Source: Balaenoptera acutorostrata (taxonomy: Eukaryota; Chordata; Mammalia; Artiodactyla; Balaenopteridae). Taken from it: a stretch of DNA of 64,000 nucleotides. The stretch lies in contig NW_026646042.1 of NCBI RefSeq assembly GCF_949987535.1, positions 62,001-126,000 of the forward strand, in the 5' to 3' direction. The position numbers and the translations under genes are program-made. The notes beneath the pieces were generated by a model. That model had not been told where the DNA came from. It saw only the letters and a program-made list of their open reading frames with translations, and did no database searches. Shown here piece after piece: positions 35,180-49,250 of this stretch. Positions within the stretch are counted from its first letter, which is position 1. The number at the start of each line of letters is the position of its first letter.

Positions 35180-36938
35180 GGTATCTTATGATAAGTGTCT
35201 TTTTCTGTGTGACTTATTTCACTTAGAATCGTCGTACCTAAATCCACTCATCGTGCTGCTACTAGCCTTATGACGTTGATTTCATGGCTGAGTGATATTC
35301 CATTGTACATGAGGACCCCAACTTCTTTATCCATTTTTCTCTTTCTTAGGAAATTTAAGGTGTAATGAAGTGGGGGTTCTTGTCAACAGAGCAGCCCTAA
35401 ACTTTGGGGTGCCTGTGTCTTGCTGATTTTTAGTTTTCCCAATTTATACGCCCATGAGTGGAAGTGCCCTATGCTCTCCAAGCTGTGTTTTTTAGATGTT
35501 TCAGAACACACCGTACACTTCTCCAGAGTGGCTGTTGGCAATTTACATCCCACCCATCAGCGTAGCAAGGCTCCCATTTCTCCATGGCCGGTCCTGCATT
35601 TCTGGTTTGGACACTTTTTTCCGCATGGCCCTTTTGCCCGCTGGGAAGCGAGACTTCTTTGGAGCGCTGATTGGCCTTTCCAGGTTGCTTGGTTGGCCAA
35701 AAAGGGCGTATGCGTTTTTTCCTGAATATATTCAGGAAAAAACGCATACGCCCTTTTTGGCCAAGGGCATCATTGTCCACGTTTTGCCGCTTTTCATGTG
35801 CTTTCAAGGCGATTCGAATCTACCTCCTGAAATCTGTTTCCTGCAATTCTGCCTTGCTTTCAAAGCCTCTTCGTTGCCTTCCCTTAATATATTTGTGGAC
35901 GAGAGGTATCATTTAAAACTCTGCAGGTTTGTGAATTGCAGTGCCCCTGAGCTCCATTTTTCAACTCGCTTTTTTGGGAGCTGGCCACAAAAGCGCAGGA
36001 TTGCTTCAGGCCCTCTTCTGCTTCTGGGGGGCAGGCTGAGCTTGTGCTTAATTCTTCTTCCTGATGGGAAAATAGAGTGACCTGTGCCTGTCCCAACACC
36101 TAGAGCTAGTCTCTCATTGGTTCCCCCTCTTCCCGTTCATCCTCAGGACAAATTGCAACCTGTACGGAACAGGAGGTTAAAGGTGCTGATTCTCCAAGGA
36201 GGGAGATGGCTAGTAAATCGGCTGGAATGGCGAACCCGAGCAAAGGAGATGAGAAATGAGGTGCGTTTTAGAAACCTTTCCCGATCACACGGTGTACCAT
36301 CTTCTGGGTTTCTCATGCCTGTTTTCGACGTAGGAAGATGCCCTTGAACCTGGAGATTTGGGACCCACGGGATGGGTACCATGCAGTATTACTTGAAAGG
36401 GTCTGCGTTGGCTCACCCAACCTCACCGAACCTCTCAGCCCCAAGAGTGTCCACCCTTATGTCTCAATCAGCTGTGGGTCTAGATATGGTCAATACAGGT
36501 TGCATCACAGCCCCTGAACGAATTTTGTAAGAATTTCTCTCTCTTTCACTGTCTTTGTTTCACGGGTTTTGAAAAGTAATTTATTTTTATAATGGGGTTT
36601 AGCTGCTTTTCACGGCTGTGTTTATGCTGCTTTACACCCCGTTGACTCACTTACAGAGAGATATCAATACATAGGTTTGAAGATTCTTCCTAGTCAGATA
36701 TATTCTTGTGCGGTGAATAGGGGGTGTTGAGTCCAGTTCACTGAAAAAGGAATAGGTCTTGTCTCTTACATATTGGGTTTATGGAACGGTATCGGAGCTA
36801 ATTTGAAACCCTTGTTTTATGCATCACCCCACCTCACCTTTCCCGTTCAGCAGCCATAGTGTGTTTCCTAAACGTGTGACTCTGTTCTGTTTTGTAATTC
36901 AGTTCAAGTGTAGCGGTTTTTACATTCCCTCTCTAAGT
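35180..36938. repeat. Satellite monomer 21
   Basis: Palindrome 35693-35764 is perfect. The second half (cacggg, caatacagg, tgctgc, ccccgttg) is shared with monomer 23. Private ggccacaaa near 35984, ctgcttctgg near 36018 and ttaggaaat near 35346. Confidence 0.97.
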
Positions 36939-39690
36939 GATATCTTATGATAAGTGTCTTTTTCTGTGTGACTTATTTCACTTAGAATCGTCGTACCTAA
37001 ATCCACTCATCGTGCTGCTACTAGCCTTATGACGTTGATTTCATGGCTGAGTGATATTCCATTGTACATGAGGACCCCAACTTCTTTATCCATTTTTTGC
37101 TTTCCTAGGATATTTAAGGTGTAATGAAGTGGGGGTTCTTGTCAACAGAGCAGCCCTAAACTTTGGGGTGCCTGTGTCTTGCTGATTTTTAGTTTTCCCA
37201 ATTTATACGCCCATGAGTGGAAGTGCCCTATGCTCTCCAAGCTGTGTTTTTTAGATGTTTCAGAACACACCGTACACTTCTCCAGAGTGGCTGTTGGCAA
37301 TTTACATCCCGCCCATCAGCGTAGCAAGGCTCCCATTTCTCCATGGCCGGTCCTGCATTTCTGGTTTGGACACTTTTTTCCGCATGGCCCTTTTGCCCGC
37401 TGGGAAGCGAGACTTCTTTGGAGCGCTGATTGGCCTTTCCAGGTTGCTTGGTTGGCCAAAAAGGGCGTATGCGTTTTTTCCTGAATATATTCAGGAAAAA
37501 ACGCATACGCCCTTTTTGGCCAAGGGCATCATTGTCCACGTTTTGCCGCTTTTCATGTGCTTTCAAGGCGATTCGAATCTACCTCCTGAAATCTGTTTCC
37601 TGCAATTCTGCCTTGCTTTCAAAGCCTCTTCGTTGCCTTCCCTTAATATATTTGTGGACGAGAGGTATCATTTAAAACTCTGCAGGTTTGTGAATTGCAG
37701 TGCCCCTGAGCTCCATTTTTCAACTCGCTTTTTTGGGAGCTGGCCGCAAAAGCGCAGGATTGCTTCAGGCCCTCTTCTGGTTCTGGGGGGCAGGCTGAGC
37801 TTGTGCTTAATTCTTCTTCCTGATGGGAAAATAGAGTGACCTGTGCCTGTCCCAACACCTAGAGCTAGTCTCTCATTGGTTCCCCCTCTTCCCGTTCATC
37901 CTCAGGACAAATTGCAACCTGTACGGAACAGGAGGTTAAAGGTGCTGATTCTCCAAGGAGGGAGATGGCTAGTAAATCGGCTGGAATGGCGAACCCGAGC
38001 AAAGGAGATGAGAAATGAGGTGCGTTTTAGAAACCTTTCCCGATCACACGGTGTACCATCTTCTGGGTTTCTCATGCCTGTTTTCGACGTAGGAAGATGC
38101 CCTTGAACCTGGAGATTTGGGACCCATGGGATGGGTACCATGCAGTACTACTTGAAAGGGTCTGCGTTGGCTCACCCAACCTCACCGAACCTCTCAGCCC
38201 CAAGAGTGTCCACCCTTATGTCTCAATCAGCTGTGGGTCTAGATATGGTCAATCCAGGTTGCATCACAGCCCCTGAACGAATTTTGTAAGAATTTCTCTC
38301 TCTTTCACTGCCTTTGTTTCACGGGTTTTGAAAAGTAATTTATTTTTATAATGGGGTTTAGCTGCTTTTCACGGCTGTGTTTATGCCGCTTTACACCCCC
38401 TTGACTCACTTACAGAGAGATATCAATACATAGGTTTGAAGATTCTTACTAGTCATATATATTTTTGTGCGGTGAATAGGGGGTGTTGAGTCCAGTTCAC
38501 TGAAAAAGGAATAGGTTTTGTCTCTTACATATTGCGTTTATGGAACGGTATCTGAGCTAATTTGAAACCCTTGTTTTATGCATCACCCCACCTCACCTTT
38601 CCCGTTCAGCAGCCATAGTGTGTTTTCTGAACGTGTGACTCTGTTCTGTTTTGTAATTCAGTTCAAGTGTAGCGGTTTTTACATTCCCTCTCTAAGTGAT
38701 ATCTTATGATAAGTGTCTTTTTCTGTGTGACTTATTTCACTTAGAATCGTCGTAACTAAATCCACTCATCGTGCTGCTACTAGCATTATGACGTGGATTT
38801 CATGGCTGAGTGATATTCCATTGTACATGAGGACCACAACTTCTTTATTCATTTTTCGCTTTCCTAGGATATTTAAGGTGTAATGAAGTGGGGGTTCTTG
38901 TCAACAGAGCAGCCCTAAACTGTGGGGTGCCTGTGTCTTGCTGATTTTTAGTTTTCTCAATTTATACGCCCATGAGTGGAAGTGCCCTATGCTCTCCAAG
39001 CTGTGTTTTTTAGATATTTCAGAACACACCGTACACTTCTCCAGAGTGGCTGTTGGCAATTTACATCCCACCCATCAGCGTAGCAAGGCTCCCATTTCTC
39101 CATGGCCGGTCCTGCATTTCTGGTTTGGACACTTTTTTCCGCATGGCCCTTTTGCCCGCTGGGAAGCGAGACTTCTTTGGAGCGCTGATTGGCCTTTCCA
39201 GGTTGCTTGGTTGGCCAAAAAGGGCGTATGCGTTTTTTCCTGAATATATTCAGGAAAAAACGCATACGCCCTTTTTGGCCAAGGGCATCATTGTCCACGT
39301 TTTGCCGCTTTTCATGTGCTTTCAAGGCGATTCGAATCTACCTCCTGAAATCTGTTTCCTGCAATTCTGCCTTGCTTTCAAAGCCTCTTCGTTGCCTTCC
39401 CTTAATATATTTGTGGACGAGAGGTATCATTTAAAACTCTGCAGGTTTGTGAATTGCAGTGCCCCTGAGCTCCATTTTTCAACTCGCTTTTTTGGGAGCT
39501 GGCCGCAAAAGCGCAGGATTGCTTCCGGCCCTCTTCTGGTTCTGGGGGGCAGGCTGAGCTTGTGCTTAATTCTTCTTCCTGATGGGAAAATAGAGTGACC
39601 TGTGCCTGTCCCAACACCTAGAGCTAGTCTCTCATTGGTTCCCCCTCTTCCCGTTCATCCTCAGGACAAATTGCAACCTGTACGGAACAG
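36368..39690. repeat. Left copy of a homogenised dimeric higher-order block (late monomer 21 to monomer 23)
   Basis: This stretch of about 3.3 kb reappears 3518 bp to the right with about six differences seen by eye. Shared markers not found in neighbouring copies include cacggg (36366), caatacagg (36491), tgctgc with ccccgttg (about 36627-36650), cccgccc (37308), tcatatatattttt (about 38453), attgcg, cgtaacta (38751) and tagcattatg (38781). Boundaries are the outermost shared markers and are approximate. Confidence 0.85.
36939..38697. repeat. Satellite monomer 22
   Basis: Palindrome 37452-37523 is perfect. Near identical to monomer 24: cattttttgc, cccgccc, tcatatatattttt, attgcg, ttttctgaac. 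Private gtactac near 38145. Confidence 0.97.
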
Positions 39691-40456
39691 GAGGTTAAAG
39701 GTGCTGATTCTCCAAGGAGGGAGATGGCTAGTAAATCGGCTGGAATGGCGAACCCGAGCAAAGGAGATGAGAAATGAGGTGCGTTTTAGAAACCTTTCCC
39801 GATCACACGGTGTACCATCTTCTGGGTTTCTCATGCCTGTTTTCGACGTAGGAAGATGCCCTTGAACCTGGAGATTTGGGACCCACGGGATGGGTACCAT
39901 GCAGTATTACTTGAAAGGGTCTGCGTTGGCTCACCCAACCTCACCGAACCTCTCAGCCCCAAGAGTGTCCACCCTTATGTCTCAATCAGCTGTGGGTCTA
40001 GATATGGTCAATACAGGTTGCATCACAGCCCCTGAACGAATTTTGTAAGAATTTCTCTCTCTTTCACTGTCTTTGTTTCACGGGTTTTGAAAAGTAATTT
40101 ATTTTTATAATGGGGTTTAGCTGCTTTTCACGGCTGTGTTTATGCTGCTTTACACCCCGTTGACTCACTTACAGAGAGATATCAATACATAGGTTTGAAG
40201 ATTCTTCCTAGTCAGATATATTCTTGTGCGGTGAATAGGGGGTGTTGAGTCCAGTTCACTGAAAAAGGAATAGGTCTTGTCTCTTACATATTGGGTTTAT
40301 GGAACGGTATCGGAGCTAATTTGAAACCCTTGTTTTATGCATCACCCCACCTCACCTTTCCCGTTCAGCAGCCATAGTGTGTTTCCTAAACGTGTGACTC
40401 TGTTCTGTTTTGTAATTCAGTTCAAGTGTAGCGGTTTTTACATTCCCTCTCTAAGT
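38698..40456. repeat. Satellite monomer 23
   Basis: Palindrome 39211-39282 is perfect. Front shared with monomer 25 (cgtaacta, tagcattatg, aaactgtgggg, ttttctcaa, agatatttc, cttccggcc); second half shared with monomer 21. Confidence 0.97.
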
Positions 40457-43208
40457 GATATCTTATGATAAGTGTCTTTTTCTGTGTGACTTATTTCACT
40501 TAGAATCGTCGTACCTAAATCCACTCATCGTGCTGCTACTAGCCTTATGACGTTGATTTCATGGCTGAGTGATATTCCATTGTACATGAGGACCCCAACT
40601 TCTTTATCCATTTTTTGCTTTCCTAGGATATTTAAGGTGTAATGAAGTGGGGGTTCTTGTCAACAGAGCAGCCCTAAACTTTGGGGTGCCTGTGTCTTGC
40701 TGATTTTTAGTTTTCCCAATTTATACGCCCATGAGTGGAAGTGCCCTATGCTCTCCAAGCTGTGTTTTTTAGATGTTTCAGAACACACCGTACACTTCTC
40801 CAGAGTGGCTGTTGGCAATTTACATCCCGCCCATCAGCGTAGCAAGGCTCCCATTTCTCCATGGCCGGTCCTGCATTTCTGGTTTGGACACTTTTTTCCG
40901 CATGGCCCTTTTGCCCGCTGGGAAGCGAGACTTCTTTGGAGCGCTGATTGGCCTTTCCAGGTTGCTTGGTTGGCCAAAAAGGGCGTATGCGTTTTTTCCT
41001 GAATATATTCAGGAAAAAACGCATACGCCCTTTTTGGCCAAGGGCATCAGTGTCCACGTTTTGCCGCTTTTCATGTGCTTTCAAGGCGATTCGAATCTAC
41101 CTCCTGAAATCTGTTTCCTGCAATTCTGCCTTGCTTTCAAAGCCTCTTCGTTGCCTTCCCTTAATATATTTGTGGACGAGAGGTATCATTTAAAACTCTG
41201 CAGGTTTGTGAATTGCAGTGCCCCTGAGCTCCATTTTTCAACTCGCTTTTTTGGGAGCTGGCCGCAAAAGCGCAGGATTGCTTCAGGCCCTCTTCTGGTT
41301 CTGGGGGGCAGGCTGAGCTTGTGCTTAATTCTTCTTCCTGATGGGAAAATAGAGTGACCTGTGCCTGTCCCAACACCTAGAGCTAGTCTCTCATTGGTTC
41401 CCCCTCTTCCCGTTCATCCTCAGGACAAATTGCAACCTGTACGGAACAGGAGGTTAAAGGTGCTGATTCTCCAAGGAGGGAGATGGCTAGTAAATCGGCT
41501 GGAATGGCGAACCCGAGCAAAGGAGATGAGAAATGAGGTGCGTTTTAGAAACCTTTCCCGATCACACGGTGTACCATCTTCTGGGTTTCTCATGCCTGTT
41601 TTCGACGTAGGAAGATGCCCTTGAACCTGGAGATTTGGGACCCATGGGATGGGTACCATGCAGTATTACTTGAAAGGGTCTGCGTTGGCTCACCCAACCT
41701 CACCGAACCTCTCAGCCCCAAGAGTGTCCACCCTTATGTCTCAATCAGCTGTGGGTCTAGATATGGTCAATCCAGGTTGCATCACAGCCCCTGAACGAAT
41801 TTTGTAAGAATTTCTCTCTCTTTCACTGCCTTTGTTTCACGGGTTTTGAAAAGTAATTTATTTTTATAATGGGGTTTAGCTGCTTTTCACGGCTGTGTTT
41901 ATGCCGCTTTACACACCCTTGACTCACTTACAGAGAGATATCAATACATAGGTTTGAAGATTCTTACTAGTCATATATATTTTTGTGCGGTGAATAGGGG
42001 GTGTTGAGTCCAGTTCACTGAAAAAGGAATAGGTTTTGTCTCTTACATATTGCGTTTATGGAACGGTATCTGAGCTAATTGAAAACCCTTGTTTTATGCA
42101 TCACCCCACCTCACCTTTCCCGTTCAGCAGCCATAGTGTGTTTTCTGAACGTGTGACTCTGTTCTGTTTTGTAATTCAGTTCAAGTGTAGCGGTTTTTAC
42201 ATTCCCTCTCTAAGTGATATCTTATGATAAGTGTCTTTTTCTGTGTGACTTATTTCACTTAGAATCGTCGTAACTAAATCCACTCATCGTGCTGCTACTA
42301 GCATTATGACGTGGATTTCATGGCTGAGTGATATTCCATTGTACATGAGGACCACAACTTCTTTATTCATTTTTCGCTTTCCTAGGATATTTAAGGTGTA
42401 GTGAAGTGGGGGTTCTTGTCAACAGAGCAGCCCTAAACTGTGGGGTGCCTGTGTCTTGCTGATTTTTAGTTTTCTCAATTTATACGCCCATGAGTGGAAG
42501 TGCCCTATGCTCTCCAAGCTGTGTTTTTTAGATATTTCAGAACACACCGTACACTTCTCCAGAGTGGCTGTTGGCAATTTACATCCCACCCATCAGCGTA
42601 GCAAGGCTCCCATTTCTCCATGGCTGGTCCTGCATTTCTGGTTTGGACACTTTTTTCCGCATGGCCCTTTTGCCCGCTGGGAAGCGAGACTTCTTTGGAG
42701 CGCTGATTGGCCTTTCCAGGTTGCTTGGTTGGCCAAAAAGGGCGTATGCGTTTTTTCCTGAATATATTCAGGAAAAAACGCATACGCCCTTTTTGGCCAA
42801 GGGCATCATTGTCCACGTTTTGCCGCTTTTCATGTGCTTTCAAGGCGATTCGAATCTACCTCCTGAAATCTGTTTCCTGCAATTCTGCCTTGCTTTCAAA
42901 GCCTCTTCGTTGCCTTCCCTTAATATATTTGTGGACGAGAGGTATCATTTAAAACTCTGCAGGTTTGTGAATTGCAGTGCCCCTGAGCTCCATTTTTCAA
43001 CTCGCTTTTTTGGGAGCTGGCCGCAAAAGCGCAGGATTGCTTCCGGCCCTCTTCTGGTTCTGGGGGGCAGGCTGAGCTTGTGCTTAATTCTTCTTCCTGA
43101 TGGGAAAATAGAGTGACCTGTGCCTGTCCCAACACCTAGAGCTAGTCTCTCATTGGTTCCCCCTCTTCCCGTTCATCCTCAGGACAAATTGCAACCTGTA
43201 CGGAACAG
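39886..43208. repeat. Right copy of the homogenised dimeric block (late monomer 23 to monomer 25)
   Basis: Matches 36368-39690 at a constant 3518-bp shift. It departs at 43209, where this copy reads acagtagg and the left copy acaggagg. Differences inside include 41050 (g), the caccc/ccccc change near 41914, aattgaaaac near 42078, gtagtg near 42400 and tggctggtcc near 42625. This indicates a recent two-monomer duplication or conversion. Confidence 0.85.
40457..42215. repeat. Satellite monomer 24
   Basis: Palindrome 40970-41041 is perfect. Near identical to monomer 22. Private gcatcagtg near 41045 and aattgaaaac near 42076. Confidence 0.97.
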
Positions 43209-43974
43209 TAGGTTAAAGGTGCTGATTCTCCAAGGAGGGAGATGGCTAGTAAATCGGTTGGAATGGCGAACCTGAGCAAAGGAGATGAGAAATGAGGTGC
43301 GTTTTAGAAACCTTTCCCGATCACACGGTGTACCATCTTCTGGGTTTCTCATGCCTGTTTTCGACGTAGGAAAATGCCCTTGAACCTGGAGATTTGGGAC
43401 CCATGGGATGGGTACCATGCAGTATTACTTGAAAGGGTCTGCGTTGGCTCACCCAACCTCACCGAACCTCTCAGCCCCAAGAGTGTCCACCCTTATGTCT
43501 CAATCAGCTGTGGGTCTAGATATGGTCAATCCAGGTTGCATCACAGCCCCTGAACGAATTTTGTAAGAATTTCTCTCTCTTTCACTGCCTTTGTTTCACG
43601 GGTTTTGAAAAGTAATTTATTTTTATAATGGGGTTTAGCTGCTTTTCACGGCTGTGTTTATGCCGCTTTACACCCCCTTGACTCACTTACAGAGAGATAT
43701 CAATACATAGGTTTGAAGATTCTTACTAGTCAGATATATTCTTGTGCGGTGAATAGGGGGTGTTGAGTCCAGTTCACTGAAAAAGGAATAGGTCTTGTCT
43801 CTTACATATTGGGTTTATGGAACGGTATCTGAGCTAATTTGAAACCCTTGTTTTATGCATCACCCCACCTCACCTTTCCCGTTCAGCAGCCATAGTGTGT
43901 TTTCTGAACGTGTGACTGTGTTCTGTTTTGTAATTCAGTTCAAGTGTAGCGGTTTTTACATTCCCTCTCTAAGT
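42216..43974. repeat. Satellite monomer 25
   Basis: Palindrome 42729-42800 is perfect. Front matches monomer 23. From 43209 it switches to acagtagg and tcggttgg, the family of monomers 26 and 29. Private tggctggtcc near 42621 and aaaatgcc near 43371. Confidence 0.97.
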
Positions 43975-45732
43975 GATATCTTATGATAAGTGTCTTTTTC
44001 TGTGTGACTTATTTCACTTAGAATCGTCGTACCTAAATCCACTCATCGTGCTGCTACTAGCCTTATGACGTGGATTTCCTGGCTGAGTGATATTCCATTG
44101 TACATGAGGACCACAACTTCTTTATTCATTTTTCGCTTTCCTAGGATATTTAAGGTGTAATGAAGTGGGGGTTCTTGTCAACAGAACAGCCCTAAACTTT
44201 GGGGTGCCTGTGTCTTGCTGATTTTTAGTTTTCCCAATTTATACGGCCATGAGTGGAAGTGCCCTATGCTCTCCAAGCTGTGTTTTTTAGATGTTTCAGA
44301 ACACACCGTACACTTCTCCAGAGTGGCTGTTGGCAATTTACATCCCACCCATCAGCGTAGCAAGGCTCCCATTTCTCCATGGCCGGTCCTGCATTTCTGG
44401 TTTGGACACTTTTTTCCGCATGGCCCTTTTGCCCGCTGGGAAGCGAGACTTCTTTGGAGCGCTGATTGGCCTTTCCAGGTTGCTTGGTTGGCCAAAAAGG
44501 GCGTATGCGTTTTTTCCTGAATATATTCAGGAAAAAACGCATACGCCCTTTTTGGCCAAGGGCATCATTGTCCACGTTTTGCCGCTTTTCATGTGCTTTC
44601 AAGGCGATTCGAATCTACCTCCTGAAATCTGTTTCTTGCAATTCTGCCTTGCTTTCAAAGCCTCTTCGTTGCCTTCCCTTAATATATTTGTGGACGAGAG
44701 GTATCATTTAAAACTCTGCAGGTTTGTGAATTGCAGTGCCCCTGAGCTCCATTTTTCAACTCGCGTTTTTGGGAGCTGGCCGCAAAAGCGCAGGATTGCT
44801 TCAGGCCCTCTTCTCGTTCTGGGGGGCAGGCTGAGCTTGTGCTTAATTCTTCTTCCTGATGGGAAAATAGAGTGACCTGTGCCTGTCCCAACACCTAGAG
44901 CTAGTCTCTCATTGGTTCCCCCTCTTCCCGTTCATCCTCAGGACAAATTGCAACCTGTACGGAACAGTAGGTTAAAGGTGCTGATTCTCCAAGGAGGGAG
45001 ATGGCTAGTAAATCGGTTGGAATGGCGAACCCGAGCAAAGGAGATGAGAAATGAGGTGCGTTTTAGAAACCTTTCCCGATCACACGGTGTACCATCTTCT
45101 GGGTTTCTCATGCCTGTTTTCGACGTAGGAAGATGCCCTTGAACCTGGAGATTTGGGACCCATGGGATGGGTACCATGCAGTATTACTTGAAAGGGTCTA
45201 CGTTGGCTCACCCAACCTCACCGAACCTCTCAGCCCCAAGAGTGTCCACCCTTATGTCTCAATCAGCTGTGGGTCTAGATATGGTCAATCCAGGTTGCAT
45301 CACAGCCCCTGAACGAATTTTGTAAGAATTTCTCTCTCTTTCACTGCCTTTGTTTCACGGGTTTTGAAAAGTAATTTATTTTTATAATGGGGTGTAGCTG
45401 CTTTTCACGGCTGTGTTTATGCCGCTTTACACCCCCTTGACTCAATTACAGAGAGATATCAATACATAGGTTTGAAGATTCTTACTAGTCAGATATATTC
45501 TTGTGCGATGAATAGGGGGTGTTGAGTCCAGTTCACTGAAAAAGGAATAGGTCTTGTCTCTTACATATTGGGTTTATGGAACGGTATCTGAGCTAATTTG
45601 AAACCCTTGTTTTATGCATCACCCCACCTCACCTTTCCCGTTCAGCAGCCATAGTGTGTTTTCTGAACGTGTGACTCTGTTCTGTTTTGTAATTCAGTTC
45701 AAGTGTAGCGGTTTTACATTCCCTCTCTAAGT
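43975..45732. repeat. Satellite monomer 26 (1758 bp)
   Basis: One T short near 45712. Palindrome 44488-44559 is perfect. Markers tacggcc, ttcttgcaa, cgcgtttttgg, acagtagg, ctacgttgg, ggggtgtag and gcgatgaat recur, in whole or part, in monomers 29 and 31. Confidence 0.97.
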
Positions 45733-47491
45733 GATATCTTATGATAAGTGTCTTTCTCTGTGTGACTTATTTCACTTAGAATCGTCGTACCTAAATCCAC
45801 TCATCGTGCTGCTACTAGCCTTATGACGTGGATTTCCTGGCTGAGTGATATTCCATTGTACATGAGGACCCCAACTTCTTTATCCATTTTTCTCTTTCCT
45901 AGGATATTTAAGGTGTAATGAAGTGGGGGTTCTTGTCAACAGAGCAGCCCTAAACTTTGGGGTGCCTGTGTCTTGCTGATTTTTAGTTTTCCCAATTTAT
46001 ACGCCCATGAGTGGAAGTGCCCTATGCTCTCCAAGCTGTGTTTTTTAGATGTTTCAGAACACACCGTACACTTCTCCAGAGTGGCTGTTGGCAATTTACA
46101 TCCCACCCATCAGCGTAGTAAGGCTCCCATTTCTCCATGGCCGGTCCTGCATTTCTGGTTTGGACACTTTTTTCCGCATGGCCCTTTTGCCCGCTGGGAA
46201 GCGAGACTTCTTTGGAGCGCTGATTGGCCTTTCCAGGTTGCTTGGTTGGCCAAAAAGGGCGTATGCGTTTTTTCCTGAATATATTCAGGAAAAAACGCAT
46301 ACGCCCTTTTTGGCCAAGGGCATCATTGTCCACGTTTTGCCGCTTTTCATGTGCTTTCAAGGCGATTCGAATCTACCTCCTGAAATCTGTTTCCTGCAAT
46401 TCTGCCTTGCTTTCAAAGCCTCTTCGTTGCCTTCCCTTAATATATTTGTGGACGAGAGGTATCATTTAAAACTCTGCAGGTTTGTGAATTGCAGTGCCCC
46501 TGAGCTCCATTTTTCAACTCGCTTTTTTGGGAGCTGGCCGCAAAAGCGCAGGATTGCTTCAGGCCCTCTTCTGGTTCTGGGGGGCAGGCTGAGCTTGTGC
46601 TTAATTCTTCTTCCTGATGGGAAAATAGAGTGACCTGTGCCTGTCCCAACACCTAGAGCTAGTCTCTCATTGGTTCCCCCTCTTCCCGTTCATCCTCAGG
46701 ACAAATTGCAACCTGTATGGAACAGGAGGTTAAAGGTGCTGATTCTCCAAGGAGGGAGATGGCTAGTAAATCGGCTGGAATGGCGAACCCGAGCAAAGGA
46801 GATGAGAAATGAGGTGCGTTTTAGAAACCTTTCCCGATCACACGGTGTACCATCTTCTGGGTTTCTCATGCCTGTTTTCGACGTAGGAAGATGCCCTTGA
46901 ACCTGGAGATTTGGGACCCATGGGATGGGTACCATGCAGTATTACTTGAAAGGGTCTGTGTTGGCTCACCCAACCTCACCGAACCTCTCAGCCCCAAGAG
47001 TGTCCACCCTTATGTCTCAATCAGCTGTGGGTCTAGATATGGTCAATCCAGGTTGCATCACAGCCCCTGAACGAATTTTGTAAGAATTTCTCTCTCTTTC
47101 ACTGCCTTTGTTTCACGGGTTTTGAAAAGTAATTTATTTTTATAATGGGGTTTAGCTGCTTTTCACGGCTGTGTTTATGCCGCTTTACACCCCCTTGACT
47201 CACTTACAGAGAGATATCAATACATAGGTTTGAAGATTCTTACTAGTCAGGTATATTCTTGTGCGGTGAATAGGGGGTGTTGAGTCCAGTTCACTGAAAA
47301 AGTAATAGGTCTTGTCTCTTACATATTGGGTTTATGGAACGGTATCTGAGCTAATTTGAAACCCTTGTTTTATGCATCACCCCACCTCACCTTTCCCGTT
47401 CAGCAGCCATAGTGTGTTTTCTGAACGTGTGACTCTGTTCTGTTTTGTAATTCAGTTCAAGTGTAGCGGTTTTTACATTCCCTCTCTAAGT
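45733..47491. repeat. Satellite monomer 27
   Basis: Palindrome 46246-46317 is perfect. Starts with tctttctctg (shared with 30 and 32), has cgtagtaagg near 46114 (shared with 32), tatggaac near 46717 and gtgttggc near 46956 (shared with 28). Confidence 0.97.
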
Positions 47492-49250
47492 GATATCTTA
47501 TGATAAGTGTCTTTTTCTGTGTGACTTATTTCACTTAGAATCGTCGTACCTAAATCCACTCATCGTGCTGCTACTAGCCTTATGACGTGGATTTCCTGGC
47601 TGAGTGATATTCCATTGTACATGAGGACCACAACTTCTTTATTCATTTTTCGCTTTCCTAGGATATTTAAGGTGTAATGAAGTGGGGGTTCTTGTCAACA
47701 GAACAGCCCTAAACTTTGGGGTGCCTGTGTCTTGCTGATTTTTAGTTTTCCCAATTTATACGCCCATGAGTGGAAGTGCCCTATGCTCTCCAAGCTGTGT
47801 TTTTTAGATGTTTCAGAACACACCGTACACTTCTCCAGAGTGGCTGTTGGCAATTTACATCCCACCCATCAGCGTATCAAGGCTCCCATTTCTCCATGGC
47901 CGGTCCTGCATTTCTGGTTTGGACACTTTTTTCCGCATGGCCCTTTTGCCCGCTGGGAAGCGAGACTTCTTTGGAGCGCTGATTGGCCTTTCCAGGTTGC
48001 TTGGTTGGCCAAAAAGGGCGTATGCGTTTTTTCCTGAATATATTCAGGAAAAAACGCATACGCCCTTTTTGGCCAAGGGCATCATTGTCCACGTTTTGCC
48101 GCTTTTCATGTGCTTTCAAGGCGATTCGAATCTACCTCCTGAAATCTGTTTCCTGCAATTCTGCCTTGCTTTCAAAGCCTCTTCGTTGCCTTCCCTTAAT
48201 ATATTTGTGGACGAGAGGTATCATTTAAAACTCTGCAGGTTTGTGAATTGCAGTGCCCCTGAGCTCCATTTTTCAACTCGCTTTTTTGGGAGCTGGCCGC
48301 AAAAGCGCAGGATTGCTTCAGGCCCTCTTCTGGTTCTGGGGGGCAGGCTGAGCTTGTGCTTAATTCTTCTTCCTGATGGGAAAATAGAGTGACCTGTGCC
48401 TGTCCCAACACCTAGAGCTAGTCTCTCATTGGTTCCCCCTCTTCCCGTTCATCCTCAGGACAAATTGCAACCTGTATGGAACAGGAGGTTAAAGGTGCTG
48501 ATTCTCCAAGGAGGGAGATGGCTAGTAAATCGGCTGGAATGGCGAACCCGAGCAAAGGAGATGAGAAATGAGGTGCGTTTTAGAAACCTTTCCCGATCAC
48601 ACGGTGTACCATCTTCTGGGTTTCTCATGCCTGTTTTCGACGTAGGAAGATGCCCTTGAACCTGGAGATTTGGGACCCATGGGATGGGTACCATGCAGTA
48701 TTACTTCAAAGGGTCTGTGTTGGCTCACCCAACCTCACCGAACCTCTCAGCCCCAAGAGTGTCCACCCTTATGTCTCAATCAGCTGTGGGTCTAGATATG
48801 GTCAATCCAGGTTGCATCACAGCCCCTGAACGAATTTTGTAAGAATTTCTCTCTCTTTCACTGCCTTTGTTTCACGGGTTTTGAAAAGTAATTTATTTTT
48901 ATAATGGGGTTTAGCTGCTTTTCACGGCTGTGTTTATGCCGCTTTACACCCCCTTGACTCACTTACAGAGAGATATCAATACATAGGTTTGAAGATTCTT
49001 ACTAGTCAGATATATTCTTGTGCGGTGAATAGGGGGTGTTGAGTCCAGTTCACTGAAAAAGGAATAGGTCTTGTCTCTTACATATTGGGTTTATGGAACG
49101 GTATCTGAGCTAATTTGAAACCCTTGTTTTATGCATCACCCCACCTCACCTTTCCCGTTCAGCAGCCATAGTGTGTTTTCTGAACGTGTGACTCTGTTCT
49201 GTTTTGTAATTCAGTTCAAGTGTAGCGGTTTTTACATTCCCTCTCTAAGT
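47492..49250. repeat. Satellite monomer 28
   Basis: Palindrome 48005-48076 is perfect. Private cgtatcaagg near 47874 and acttcaaag near 48702. Shares tatggaac and gtgttggc with monomer 27. Confidence 0.97.
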
